Positions 1 through 6,626 of a stretch of DNA of 9,655 nt are shown here, one piece after another. The stretch lies in assembly GCA_937898375.1 (NCBI GenBank), contig CALEJX010000172.1, positions 1 through 9,655 of the forward strand, given 5' to 3'. The number at the start of each line of letters is the position of its first letter. Position 1 is the first letter of the stretch. Made by a program: the position numbers and the translations under genes. The notes beneath the pieces were generated by a model. The model saw only the letters and a list, made by a program, of their open reading frames with translations. It had not been told where the DNA came from and searched no databases. This stretch comes from an uncultured Ruminococcus sp. Lineage in GTDB: Bacteria; Bacillota; Clostridia; Oscillospirales; Ruminococcaceae.

Positions 1-384
1 GAGCCGCTTGGGGTGAGCGTATGCGCAAAGGAGCAATGCGCTGTGCTGTTTTTATCCCCTGAGTTTATCATAAAGGAAAGCTCAGCGCTGACGGCTAGGC
101 TTCTCAGGATAACGGCTATGAAAAATCTCAGGCTCAACGAGAAGATACAATTTATAACGCCGAGGACTATCAGGGAGCGTGTTATGGCTTATCTTTCTTC
201 ACTTGTAAAGAAAAGCGGTTCTCACAAGGTCACGACAGAATTTGACCGCCAACAGCTTGCGGATTTTCTCTGTGTTGACCGCAGTGCACTGTCGGCGGAG
301 CTTGGAAAAATGCGCCGTGAGGGGCTGATAGATTTTAAGGGTCGGGATTTTATACTGCCCGAAAACTGCTCTTGTGGGCTGTGA
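1..384 (+). CDS. Crp/Fnr-family transcriptional regulator, C-terminal part (5' end outside window)
   Basis: The frame is open from base 1 to a TGA at 382-384, giving 127 visible residues; the start lies upstream of the window. The visible part fits the end of a cyclic-nucleotide-binding-like sensor domain, the long dimerisation helix (about 28-50) and a Crp-type winged helix. Residues 53-65 (TPRTIRERVMAYL) are the usual lead-in to the Crp/Fnr HTH. Residues 82-110 (DRQQLADFLCVDRSALSAEL and on) are the HTH itself, with recognition helix near 93-104, followed by a short wing ending at about 119. Proteins of this family bind DNA as dimers and activate or repress genes in response to a small ligand, a redox signal or an iron-sulfur cluster. 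The sensor is mostly missing, so the signal cannot be inferred. I see no clear terminator in the 80 bases after the stop. Confidence 0.85.
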   Translation, partial: EPLGVSVCAKEQCAVLFLSPEFIIKESSALTARLLRITAMKNLRLNEKIQFITPRTIRERVMAYLSSLVKKSGSHKVTTEFDRQQLADFLCVDRSALSAELGKMRREGLIDFKGRDFILPENCSCGL

Positions 385-467
385 TTTGTTAATTTATATA
401 TAAATAATAAGTCATTTAACCATATTCATTTTTTCTGCTCTTTTGAAGAAAAATTGCATATTTTATA

Positions 468-496
468 TTGACACAATACTCTTTGTGTTGTATAAT
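468..496 (+). promoter_or_regulatory. Consensus sigma-A promoter for the 607-1797 gene
   Basis: TTGACA (468-473) and TATAAT (491-496) are both perfect consensus hexamers with an ideal 17-base spacer. Transcription would start near 503, giving a leader of about 104 nt. That leader holds only a weak 4-bp hairpin (505-517) and the ribosome binding site GAAAGGA at 591-597. Two consensus hexamers suggest strong, probably constitutive expression (inference). The rest of 385-588 is AT-rich, with nothing else I can name. Confidence 0.88.
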
Positions 497-606
497 ATAT
501 ATAGTGCCGCCGTGGCAGTTCATAATTACTTAAACGTTTGTTGTGGGAATGTATTTATTTACAAATGGTCACGGTATCGGGAAATTGATTGAAAGGATTG
601 ATTGCT

Positions 607-1797
607 TTGGCAAAGAAGAATGAAAGCATAAGCGACAAGATCGTTCGTTTGTATAAGGAGGGCTACTCTATTCCTGAGATAGCAAAGGAAATGGAAATGC
701 CTAAGGACAATGTTCCTAAAATACTTGAAAAGCACTTCCCTGACTATGCAAGCTTCGCACAGCCTGTAAGAGAGAGCGCTGAAGAGAACGGCAACACTAA
801 AAAGAGCGTTTTCAATATGTCAGTGAGCGAGCTTTTCGGAAAGAAAAACAAGAAGCAGGAGAACGCTGAGCCTGCAAAGATAACTGTAAATCTTGCAATG
901 GACGACGACGGATTTGTAGATCACAGCGTTGCGGCTATCGCTTCGATGCTTCAGAAAGGCAGAAGCGTAAACGATATCGCAGGCTTCTTCAACAAGGATC
1001 CTGAAGATATCAAGGCAGTTCAGGGTTGTATGGACGAGCATTTCAAGAGAATGAATACATACAAAGGTCCTAAGGCAGAGCCAAAGGCTGAGGCTAAGGA
1101 AGAGCCTGCTCAGAACATAACAGATCCGCTGGCTGCAAGCCTTGCAAGCGGCATTGCAAAGAGGAAGAGCAATATGTATGCGACGGGTATCGAAGAGCCT
1201 GCAAAGGCTGAGCCTGTTTCTGCACCTGTTGCTCCTGAGGACAACTCTGTACGTCTTGTTACTCCTGAGGCGCTCAAAGAGGCTGAGGAAAAGGCTAAGG
1301 CAGAGGAGAACGCAAAGGCTGAAGCTGCGGTGGCAGAAGAGACGCCTACAATGGACGAGGTGGAGATGCCGTCTATCGAGCCTATAAGCCTTGACGAGAC
1401 AATGGTGGTATCACCTGCGCCTGAGTCCACTATGCCGTCTATAGAGGACGAGATAGCTGAAAAGAAAGCTGAAGAAGCTGAAAATACAAAAAATGATGAG
1501 GAGGGCGAGAATATGGGCATGAGTCCAATGGAAAAAATGCGTATGTTTGCGCAGGAGCAGATCGAGCTGAACAACAAGAAGATCGACGAGCTTAAGGCAA
1601 GCATTACTGAAACTGAGGCAAAGTCTCTTGATCTTGGCAAGCAGGCAAGCGATATCTACGAGGAGATCGTTAAGCTTCAGGAAAAGGCTAAGGCGCTCAA
1701 TGCTGAAAAGGAGCAGATCGATATCCAGATCAGTCAGGTAAACGCTGAGATTGAGGGTATCAGAAAAGAAAACGACGAGTTCAAGAGCTATATGTAA
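607..1797 (+). CDS. Unknown protein: two HTH-like repeats, charged linker, C-terminal coiled coil
   Basis: The product is 396 residues from TTG 607, and I do not recognise a named family. This start is preferred because GAAAGGA (591-597) lies 9 bases upstream, the same geometry as ileS; TTG 589 would overlap that site and TTG 598 would abut it. Residues 8-44 and 108-146 look like two copies of a helix-turn-helix-like unit with the shared pattern (K/Q)xG(Y/R)S(I/V)xxIA followed by a second helix. Residues about 155-300 are a low-complexity linker rich in Ala, Glu, Lys and Pro, with repeated KAE/EEPA-like words. Residues about 303-396 are a continuous charged heptad-rich helix, probably a coiled coil. 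There is no signal peptide or membrane segment, so it is probably cytoplasmic. It has its own consensus promoter and terminator, so it is monocistronic. A role in DNA binding or cell organisation is possible but unproven. Confidence 0.85.
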   Translation: MAKKNESISDKIVRLYKEGYSIPEIAKEMEMPKDNVPKILEKHFPDYASFAQPVRESAEENGNTKKSVFNMSVSELFGKKNKKQENAEPAKITVNLAMDDDGFVDHSVAAIASMLQKGRSVNDIAGFFNKDPEDIKAVQGCMDEHFKRMNTYKGPKAEPKAEAKEEPAQNITDPLAASLASGIAKRKSNMYATGIEEPAKAEPVSAPVAPEDNSVRLVTPEALKEAEEKAKAEENAKAEAAVAEETPTMDEVEMPSIEPISLDETMVVSPAPESTMPSIEDEIAEKKAEEAENTKNDEEGENMGMSPMEKMRMFAQEQIELNNKKIDELKASITETEAKSLDLGKQASDIYEEIVKLQEKAKALNAEKEQIDIQISQVNAEIEGIRKENDEFKSYM

Positions 1798-1822
1798 TAG
1801 CTTCTTATACAAGTTATACAGG

Positions 1823-1850
1823 GCAGGAAGTTTCGGCTTCCTGCTTTTTT
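1823..1850 (+). terminator. Rho-independent terminator after the HTH/coiled-coil gene
   Basis: A perfect 8-bp stem, GCAGGAAG (1823-1830) with CTTCCTGC (1837-1844), closes a TTTCGG loop and is followed by six T (1845-1850). It lies 26 bases after the TAA of the preceding gene. Confidence 0.92.
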
Positions 1851-1921
1851 ATTTGCGGGGAATGGAGTGCAGAGTATGTGCAAGGCAGGGTCGCCCGTTA
1901 ATTATTAGGTTTGTTGCTTCG

Positions 1922-1948
1922 AGTGGCGAACGGTGTTCGCCACTACAA
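1922..1948 (+). repeat. Palindromic intergenic repeat, copy 1 (GGCGAAC-NNN-GTTCGCC family)
   Basis: AGTGGCGAAC (1922-1931), loop GGT and GTTCGCCACT (1935-1944) form a perfect 10-bp hairpin, followed by ACTAC-like sequence. There is no T-run, so it is not a simple terminator. A degenerate half of the related GGTCGCCCG arm lies at 1889-1897. Other copies are at 6493, 6560 and 9627. The rest of 1851-1998 holds no gene I can support. Confidence 0.75.
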
Positions 1949-1998
1949 AATGGGCTGAATATTTTTTTGATTAAAGTCAAATTTTTTGTTTGAAACTA

Positions 1999-2027
1999 TT
2001 GAAAAAGTGCGGCAAATATGGTACAAT
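1999..2027 (+). promoter_or_regulatory. Sigma-A promoter for the CmpB-like membrane protein gene
   Basis: TTGAAA (1999-2004), a 17-base spacer and TACAAT (2022-2027), with an extended -10 element TGG at 2019-2021. The expected transcription start is near 2034, so the leader is only about 24 nt and contains the ribosome binding site GAAAGGA (2043-2049). Confidence 0.82.
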
Positions 2028-2057
2028 GCTTTTATAAACTTTGAAAGGATATTTTAT

Positions 2058-2831
2058 ATGAGCAATATACTTATTCTGGCATTTCTGTTCTTTGCAGGGT
2101 GTCTTATAGGCTGGGGGATAGAAGTTATTTTCAGGCGGTTTGAGCCTAGCAACAAGGCGAGGAAATGGATAAACCCAGGTTTTCTTATTGGCCCTTATCT
2201 CCCTTTATACGGCTTTGGGCTTTGCACGCTTTATTTGTTGGCAGGGCTTGAGAAATTCATTCACACTGACAACACGGCTTTACAGAAGTTCATACTGTTT
2301 CTGCTTATGGCTATAGCAATGACGGTGATAGAGCTTATTGCAGGCGAGATCTTCATTGTGAGAATGCACGTCAAGCTGTGGGACTACAGCGAGAACAAGT
2401 TCAACTACAAGGGAATAATATGTCCGAGATATTCGCTTATATGGGCGGCGCTTGGTGCGGTATACTATTTCTTTATACACCCTTATATTTTGGACGCTCT
2501 CAACTGGCTTGCGAACAATTTGGCGTTCTCGTTCTTTATAGGATTTTTCTACGGCGTTTTTGCTATCGACCTATGCTATTCTCTTAAGATAGCGGAGAAG
2601 ATAAAGACGTTTGCGGAAGAGAACGATATGGTCATCAGATACGAGGAGTTCAAGAGACACATCAGGGAAAGCGCAGAGGAGAGGAAAGAGAAATACAGGT
2701 TTATGCTTTCCATGGGCTCTGGGGCAAGGCTTGGAGAACATCTGAAAAAGTATCTTGAAAAGCAGCGTGAGGAGCAGCGTGGACACAGGCTAAATGACTT
2801 TATATCAAAGATAAAAAAGACAGATTCATGA
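2058..2831 (+). CDS. CmpB-like membrane protein (putative ABC-transporter type IV family)
   Basis: The product is 257 residues from ATG 2058, 8 bases after GAAAGGA (2043-2049). An in-frame start further upstream at 1986 lies before the promoter and is rejected. The sequence matches what I know of the ABC_trans_CmpB family (PF06541): GW.IEVIFRR at 18-27, then INPGFLIGPYLPLYGFG (38-54), LWDYSENKFNYKGIICPRYS (107-126) and a following membrane helix ending in HP. About five hydrophobic segments are visible, near 4-24, 42-64, 78-100, 121-141 and 153-176. They are followed by a charged, probably cytoplasmic helical tail of about 80 residues (177-257). Despite the family name, there is no ATPase gene beside it and transport has not been shown for such proteins to my knowledge; the substrate is unknown. 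No terminator separates it from the ileS promoter, which starts 18 bases after its stop. Confidence 0.85.
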   Translation: MSNILILAFLFFAGCLIGWGIEVIFRRFEPSNKARKWINPGFLIGPYLPLYGFGLCTLYLLAGLEKFIHTDNTALQKFILFLLMAIAMTVIELIAGEIFIVRMHVKLWDYSENKFNYKGIICPRYSLIWAALGAVYYFFIHPYILDALNWLANNLAFSFFIGFFYGVFAIDLCYSLKIAEKIKTFAEENDMVIRYEEFKRHIRESAEERKEKYRFMLSMGSGARLGEHLKKYLEKQREEQRGHRLNDFISKIKKTDS

Positions 2832-2849
2832 AAATTAACAAAATAACCA

Positions 2850-2878
2850 TTGACAAAACATCAGCATGGTGATATACT
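2850..2878 (+). promoter_or_regulatory. Sigma-A promoter for the ileS T-box leader
   Basis: Perfect TTGACA (2850-2855), a 17-base spacer and TATACT (2873-2878), with an extended -10 TGA at 2870-2872. Transcription should start near 2885, just before the T-box stem I sequence. The start would leave a 310-nt untranslated leader. Confidence 0.88.
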
Positions 2879-2885
2879 GATTTCA

Positions 2886-3133
2886 TATGTAAAAAACGTT
2901 GACGGAGACAGTAGGCTTTTTGCGAAAATCTCAGCGAGCCGCCGATAGTGAGAGGGCGGTATGATTAGCTTTAGGCTGAATATCACTTCCGAGTTGCAGG
3001 CTGAAAATCAGTATGACAAGTAAGCTTCGCCGCTTTTCCTGCGTTAAAGGGAACGCATATGTCAGTATGCTGAAAAGGTGGTTTGCGAATGGCTTTACGG
3101 CTTTCGTCCTGTTTCAGGGCGGAAGCCTTTTTT
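2886..3133 (+). promoter_or_regulatory. T-box riboswitch controlling ileS (isoleucine, specifier AUC)
   Basis: The leader RNA senses uncharged tRNA-Ile. Stem I runs about 2900-3002. It has the AGTA internal-loop motif (2910-2913) opposite GAA (2978-2980), the distal arm AGCGAGCC...GAGAGGGCGG (2933-2959), and the specifier ATC (2982-2984) followed by A, which would pair with the GAU anticodon. A further hairpin, TGCGTT/AACGCA, lies at 3040-3057. The T-box itself is AAGGTGGTTTGCG (3075-3087). Its TGGT bulge (3079-3082) complements the ACCA end expected for tRNA-Ile. The antiterminator pairs AGG (3076-3078) with CCT (3108-3110), and CGAA (3086-3089) with TTCG (3103-3106). Those 3' bases also belong to the terminator at 3099-3133, so the two folds exclude each other. 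Uncharged tRNA-Ile should therefore allow read-through into ileS. Confidence 0.95.
3099..3133 (+). terminator. T-box attenuator terminator upstream of ileS
   Basis: A 13-bp stem (3099-3111 with 3115-3127; two G-U pairs) closes a TTT loop and is followed by six T (3128-3133). Its 5' arm contains bases 3103-3110, which are also the 3' arm of the antiterminator. It may also stop transcripts coming from the upstream membrane-protein gene, which has no terminator of its own. Confidence 0.93.
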
Positions 3134-3195
3134 ATTGCATTTTATCTTTATGCGTAACTGATCGTTTATTACAAAATCAGAAAGGATTGATCTTC

Positions 3196-6100
3196 GTGTA
3201 CAAAAAGGTTGACACCAATCTGAACTTCGTTCAGAGAGAAAAAGAAGTGGAAAAATTCTGGGACGATAACAATATCTTTGAAAAAAGTATTGACAGCCGT
3301 AAAAAGGGCGAGTCCTATGTTTTCTATGATGGTCCTCCGACGGCTAACGGAAAGCCGCATATCGGTCATGTTCTTACTCGTGCTATCAAGGATATGATAC
3401 CAAGATACCGTGCTATGAAAGGCTATCAGGTACCTCGTAAGGCCGGCTGGGACACACATGGTCTGCCTGTTGAGCTTGAAGTAGAGAAAATGCTCGGTCT
3501 TGACGGCAAGGAGCAGATCGAGGAATACGGTCTGGAGCCATTCATCAAGAAGTGTAAAGAGTCTGTATGGAAATACAAGGGTATGTGGGAGGACTTCTCC
3601 GGCACTGTTGGTTTCTGGGCTGACATGGAACACCCTTATGTTACCTATGACAACAACTTTATCGAGTCTGAATGGTGGGCTTTGAAGCAGATATACGAAA
3701 AAGGCTTGCTTTACAAGGGCTTCAAAATAGTTCCTTACTGCCCACGCTGCGGCACACCGCTTTCTTCTCACGAAGTTGCTCAGGGCTACAAGACTGTTAA
3801 AGAGCGTTCTGCTATCGTTCGTTTCAAGCTTGTTGGCAAGGACGAATACTTCCTTGCATGGACGACAACTCCTTGGACGCTTCCTTCAAACGTTGCTCTC
3901 TGTGTAAACCCTGACGAAACTTACTGCAAAGTTGAAGCTGCTGACGGCTACACATACATTCTTGCTGAGGCGCTTCTTGACAATGTTCTTGGCAAGCTTG
4001 CAACTGATGACAAGCCTGCATACAAGGTACTTGAAACTTACAAGGGCAAGGATCTTGAATATATGGAATACGAGCCGCTTTACGAGTGTGCTGGCGAAAG
4101 CGCTAAGAAGCAGGGTAAGAAGGCTCATTTTGTCACCTGCGACAGCTATGTAACTATGTCAGACGGTACTGGTATAGTTCATATTGCGCCTGCTTTTGGT
4201 GAGGACGACTCTAAGGTCGGAAAGAAGTATGACCTGCCTTTCGTTCAGTTCGTTGACGGCAAGGGCGACATGACAGCAGAAACTCCATATGCCGGAATGT
4301 TTGTAAAGGACGCTGACCCTGAGGTACTCAAAGACCTTGACAAGTCAGGAAAGCTTTTTGCCGCTCCTAAGTTCGAGCATGATTATCCACACTGCTGGAG
4401 ATGCGGCTCACCGCTTATCTACTATGCAAGAGACACTTGGTTCATCAAGATGACAGATGTCAAGGACAGACTTATTGCAAACAACAACACTATCAACTGG
4501 ATACCTGAGAGCATTGGTAAGGGACGTTTCGGCGACTGGCTGAAAAACGTTCAGGACTGGGGCATTTCAAGAAACAGATATTGGGGCACACCGCTTAACA
4601 TTTGGGAGTGCGAATGCGGTCACAGACATTCTATCGGCTCTATCGAGGAGCTTAAATCAATGTCAGACAACTGCCCTGACGATATCGAGCTTCACAGACC
4701 ATACATTGACGCTGTGACTATCAAATGCCCTAAGTGCGGAAAGCAGATGCACCGTGTATCAGAGGTAATAGACTGCTGGTTCGACTCAGGCTCAATGCCT
4801 TTTGCACAGCACCATTATCCATTTGAGAACAAGGAACTTTTCGAGTCACAGTTCCCTGCTGACTTTATTTCAGAGGCTGTTGACCAGACAAGAGGATGGT
4901 TCTATTCACTGCTTGCTATCTCAACGCTTATCTTTGACAAGGCTCCATACAAGAACGTTATCGTACTTGGACTTGTTCAGGACGAGAACGGTCAGAAGAT
5001 GTCAAAGTCAAAGGGCAACGCTGTTGACCCATTTGAGGCACTGGCTAAATACGGCGCAGACGCTATCAGGTGGTATTTCTACACAAACTCTGCTCCATGG
5101 CTTCCTAACAAGTTCCATGACAAGGGCGTAACAGAGGGTCAGAGAAAATTCATGGGCACGCTTTGGAACACATATGCGTTCTATGTGCTTTATGCTGAGA
5201 TAGACCAATTTGACCCTACAAAGCACAAGATAGAATATGACAAGCTTTCTGTAATGGACAAGTGGCTGCTTTCAAAGATGAACTCTATGATAAAGGCGGC
5301 TGACGACAACCTTAACAACTACAGGATACCTGAAGCTGCAAAGGCTATGCAGGAGTTCGTTGACGATCTGTCTAACTGGTATGTAAGAAGAGGCAGAGAG
5401 AGATACTGGGCGCAGGGTATGTCACAGGACAAGATAAACGCTTACATGACCCTTTACACTGCTATCGTTACGCTCTGCAAGTGTGCAGCGCCTATGGTGC
5501 CTTTCATCACTGAGGAGATATATCAGAATCTTGTTAGAAGCGTTGACAAGGACGCTCCTGAGAGTATCCACCTTTGCGATTATCCGGTTTGCGACGAGAG
5601 CATGATAGACGAGAAGCTTGAAGCTGACATGGAGGAAGTTCTGGAGATAGTTGTTCTGGGACGTTCTGCAAGAAATGGCGCAAGCCTTAAAAACCGTCAG
5701 CCTTTGAGCGTAATGTACGTTGCGGCTGACCATGCGCTTGACAGCTACTATATCGACATCATCAGGGACGAGCTTAACCTCAAGGACGTTCATTTCTCAA
5801 ATGATGTATCTGCATACATCGACTACAAGTTCAAGCCACAGCTCAAGACCCTTGGACCAAAGTACGGCAAGCAGCTTGGCGAGATAAGAACACAGCTTTC
5901 ACAGCTTGACGGACACAAGGCTATGGGCGAGCTGAACGAGACAGGCAGTCTTAAGCTCACGCTTTCAAGCGGTGAGATAGCACTTGAAAAAGACGATGTT
6001 CTTATTGAGTCTGAGCAGAAAGAGGGCTTCTACACCCTTTCTGAAAACGGCGTAACTGTTGCTATCAGCACTGTTCTCACTCCTGAGCTTATCGAAGAGG

Positions 6101-6345
6101 GCTTTGTAAGAGAAGTTATCAGCAAGGTACAGACAATGAGAAAGGATTCAGGCTTTGAGGTAATGGATCACATCACTGTTTCTGTAAGCGGCAGCGAAAA
6201 GGTCATGGCTGTTGTTGACAAGAACAGAGAAGCTATTTCTCATGATGTTCTTGCAGACGATATCGTTCTTGGCGAAAAGGTCGGCAACGAAAAGGATTGG
6301 GATATCAACGGCGAAAAGGTTTCTATCGGCGTGAAGAAAAACTAA
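3196..6345 (+). CDS. ileS: Isoleucine--tRNA ligase, type 2 (eukaryote-like)
   Basis: This cytoplasmic class I synthetase charges tRNA-Ile with isoleucine using ATP. It has 1049 residues from GTG 3196, 9 bases after GAAAGGA (3180-3186). The open frame reaches back to 3013, but that part lies inside the T-box leader and across its terminator, so it is not coding. Visible landmarks are HIGH at 55-58 within GPPTANGKPHIGH, GWDTHGLPVE at 84-93, the editing-domain peptides WTTTPWTLPSN (222-232) and GTGIVHIAPAFG (324-335), and KMSKS at 601-605. Cysteine pairs C182/C185, C400/C403, C472/C474 and C511/C514 probably hold zinc. The anticodon-binding helical domain and a long C-terminal region follow. The length over 1000, the VELEVEK stretch after the GWDTHGLP motif and the lack of a C-terminal CxxC zinc finger point to IleRS2 rather than the 920-940-residue IleRS1. 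The gene is monocistronic, with its own promoter, T-box and terminator. Confidence 0.97.
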   Translation: MYKKVDTNLNFVQREKEVEKFWDDNNIFEKSIDSRKKGESYVFYDGPPTANGKPHIGHVLTRAIKDMIPRYRAMKGYQVPRKAGWDTHGLPVELEVEKMLGLDGKEQIEEYGLEPFIKKCKESVWKYKGMWEDFSGTVGFWADMEHPYVTYDNNFIESEWWALKQIYEKGLLYKGFKIVPYCPRCGTPLSSHEVAQGYKTVKERSAIVRFKLVGKDEYFLAWTTTPWTLPSNVALCVNPDETYCKVEAADGYTYILAEALLDNVLGKLATDDKPAYKVLETYKGKDLEYMEYEPLYECAGESAKKQGKKAHFVTCDSYVTMSDGTGIVHIAPAFGEDDSKVGKKYDLPFVQFVDGKGDMTAETPYAGMFVKDADPEVLKDLDKSGKLFAAPKFEHDYPHCWRCGSPLIYYARDTWFIKMTDVKDRLIANNNTINWIPESIGKGRFGDWLKNVQDWGISRNRYWGTPLNIWECECGHRHSIGSIEELKSMSDNCPDDIELHRPYIDAVTIKCPKCGKQMHRVSEVIDCWFDSGSMPFAQHHYPFENKELFESQFPADFISEAVDQTRGWFYSLLAISTLIFDKAPYKNVIVLGLVQDENGQKMSKSKGNAVDPFEALAKYGADAIRWYFYTNSAPWLPNKFHDKGVTEGQRKFMGTLWNTYAFYVLYAEIDQFDPTKHKIEYDKLSVMDKWLLSKMNSMIKAADDNLNNYRIPEAAKAMQEFVDDLSNWYVRRGRERYWAQGMSQDKINAYMTLYTAIVTLCKCAAPMVPFITEEIYQNLVRSVDKDAPESIHLCDYPVCDESMIDEKLEADMEEVLEIVVLGRSARNGASLKNRQPLSVMYVAADHALDSYYIDIIRDELNLKDVHFSNDVSAYIDYKFKPQLKTLGPKYGKQLGEIRTQLSQLDGHKAMGELNETGSLKLTLSSGEIALEKDDVLIESEQKEGFYTLSENGVTVAISTVLTPELIEEGFVREVISKVQTMRKDSGFEVMDHITVSVSGSEKVMAVVDKNREAISHDVLADDIVLGEKVGNEKDWDINGEKVSIGVKKN

Positions 6346-6364
6346 TTCTTAGATATAAAAAATC

Positions 6365-6398
6365 AAGCAGGACAGCTTTCGGGCTGTTCTGCTTTTTT
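6365..6398 (+). terminator. Rho-independent terminator of ileS
   Basis: GCAGGACAGC (6367-6376), loop TTTCGG and GCTGTTCTGC (6383-6392) form a 10-bp stem with one G-U pair, extended by AA/TT. Six T follow (6393-6398). It starts 20 bases after the ileS stop. Confidence 0.93.
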
Positions 6399-6492
6399 GT
6401 TTTGGATATAAGTCATGCAAGCGGAGCGGTGCAAATGTACGATAAAGCGCAAAGCACGGCGTAAAATGCCCGTCATGGCGTGGGGCAGAAAC

Positions 6493-6515
6493 GGGCGAAC
6501 GCCGTTCGCCCCTAC
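6493..6515 (+). repeat. Palindromic intergenic repeat, copy 2
   Basis: GGGCGAAC (6493-6500), loop GCC and GTTCGCCC (6504-6511) form an 8-bp hairpin ending in the family signature CTAC (6512-6515). A direct repeat CCGTCAT flanks it at 6470-6476 and 6515-6521. The surrounding 6399-6586 region between the converging ileS and valS genes has no supportable gene; open frames across it run through these repeats. Confidence 0.75.
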
Positions 6516-6559
6516 CGTCATACATTGTGAGGAAACTGAAATTGAGAAAAAAACAAGTC

Positions 6560-6582
6560 GGGCGACCCAAGGTCGCCCCTAC
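6560..6582 (+). repeat. Palindromic intergenic repeat, copy 3 (GGCGACC variant)
   Basis: GGGCGACC (6560-6567), loop CAA and GGTCGCCC (6571-6578) form an 8-bp hairpin followed by CTAC. It lies in the same orientation as copy 2, 44 bases downstream. The arm differs at one position from copy 2, and the change is compensated in the opposite arm, so the hairpin is kept. Confidence 0.75.
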
Positions 6583-6586
6583 ACAC

Positions 6587-6615
6587 AAAAAGGCGAGGTG
6601 CAAGACCTCGCCTTT
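6587..6615 (-). terminator. Rho-independent terminator of valS
   Basis: Read on the minus strand, an 11-bp perfect stem (6605-6615 with 6589-6599) closes a 5-base loop (6600-6604) and ends in a run of five T (6591-6587). It lies 11 bases after the valS stop codon. A run of T at 6617-6623 on the plus strand may let it act in both directions. Confidence 0.9.
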
Positions 6616-6626
6616 GATTTTTTATA

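Noticed and set aside
1110..1640. 176-residue minus-strand open frame inside the HTH/coiled-coil gene
   Set aside because: It is the antisense shadow of a Lys/Glu/Ala-rich coding stretch, giving Ser/Ala/Leu-rich noise; no promoter or ribosome binding site.
1966..1981. TTTGA-TTAAAG-TCAAA inverted repeat just upstream of the 1999 promoter, possible operator
   Set aside because: Arms are only 5 bp in very AT-rich sequence; chance is a sufficient explanation.
6470..6521. CCGTCAT direct repeats around palindrome copy 2 as a target-site duplication
   Set aside because: The left copy is 17 bases away from the palindrome edge and the other copies lack matching duplications.
6349..6603. 84-residue minus-strand open frame between ileS and valS
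   Set aside because: It runs through the ileS terminator and two palindromic repeats, has no ribosome binding site and resembles no protein; it is an accident of repeat sequence.
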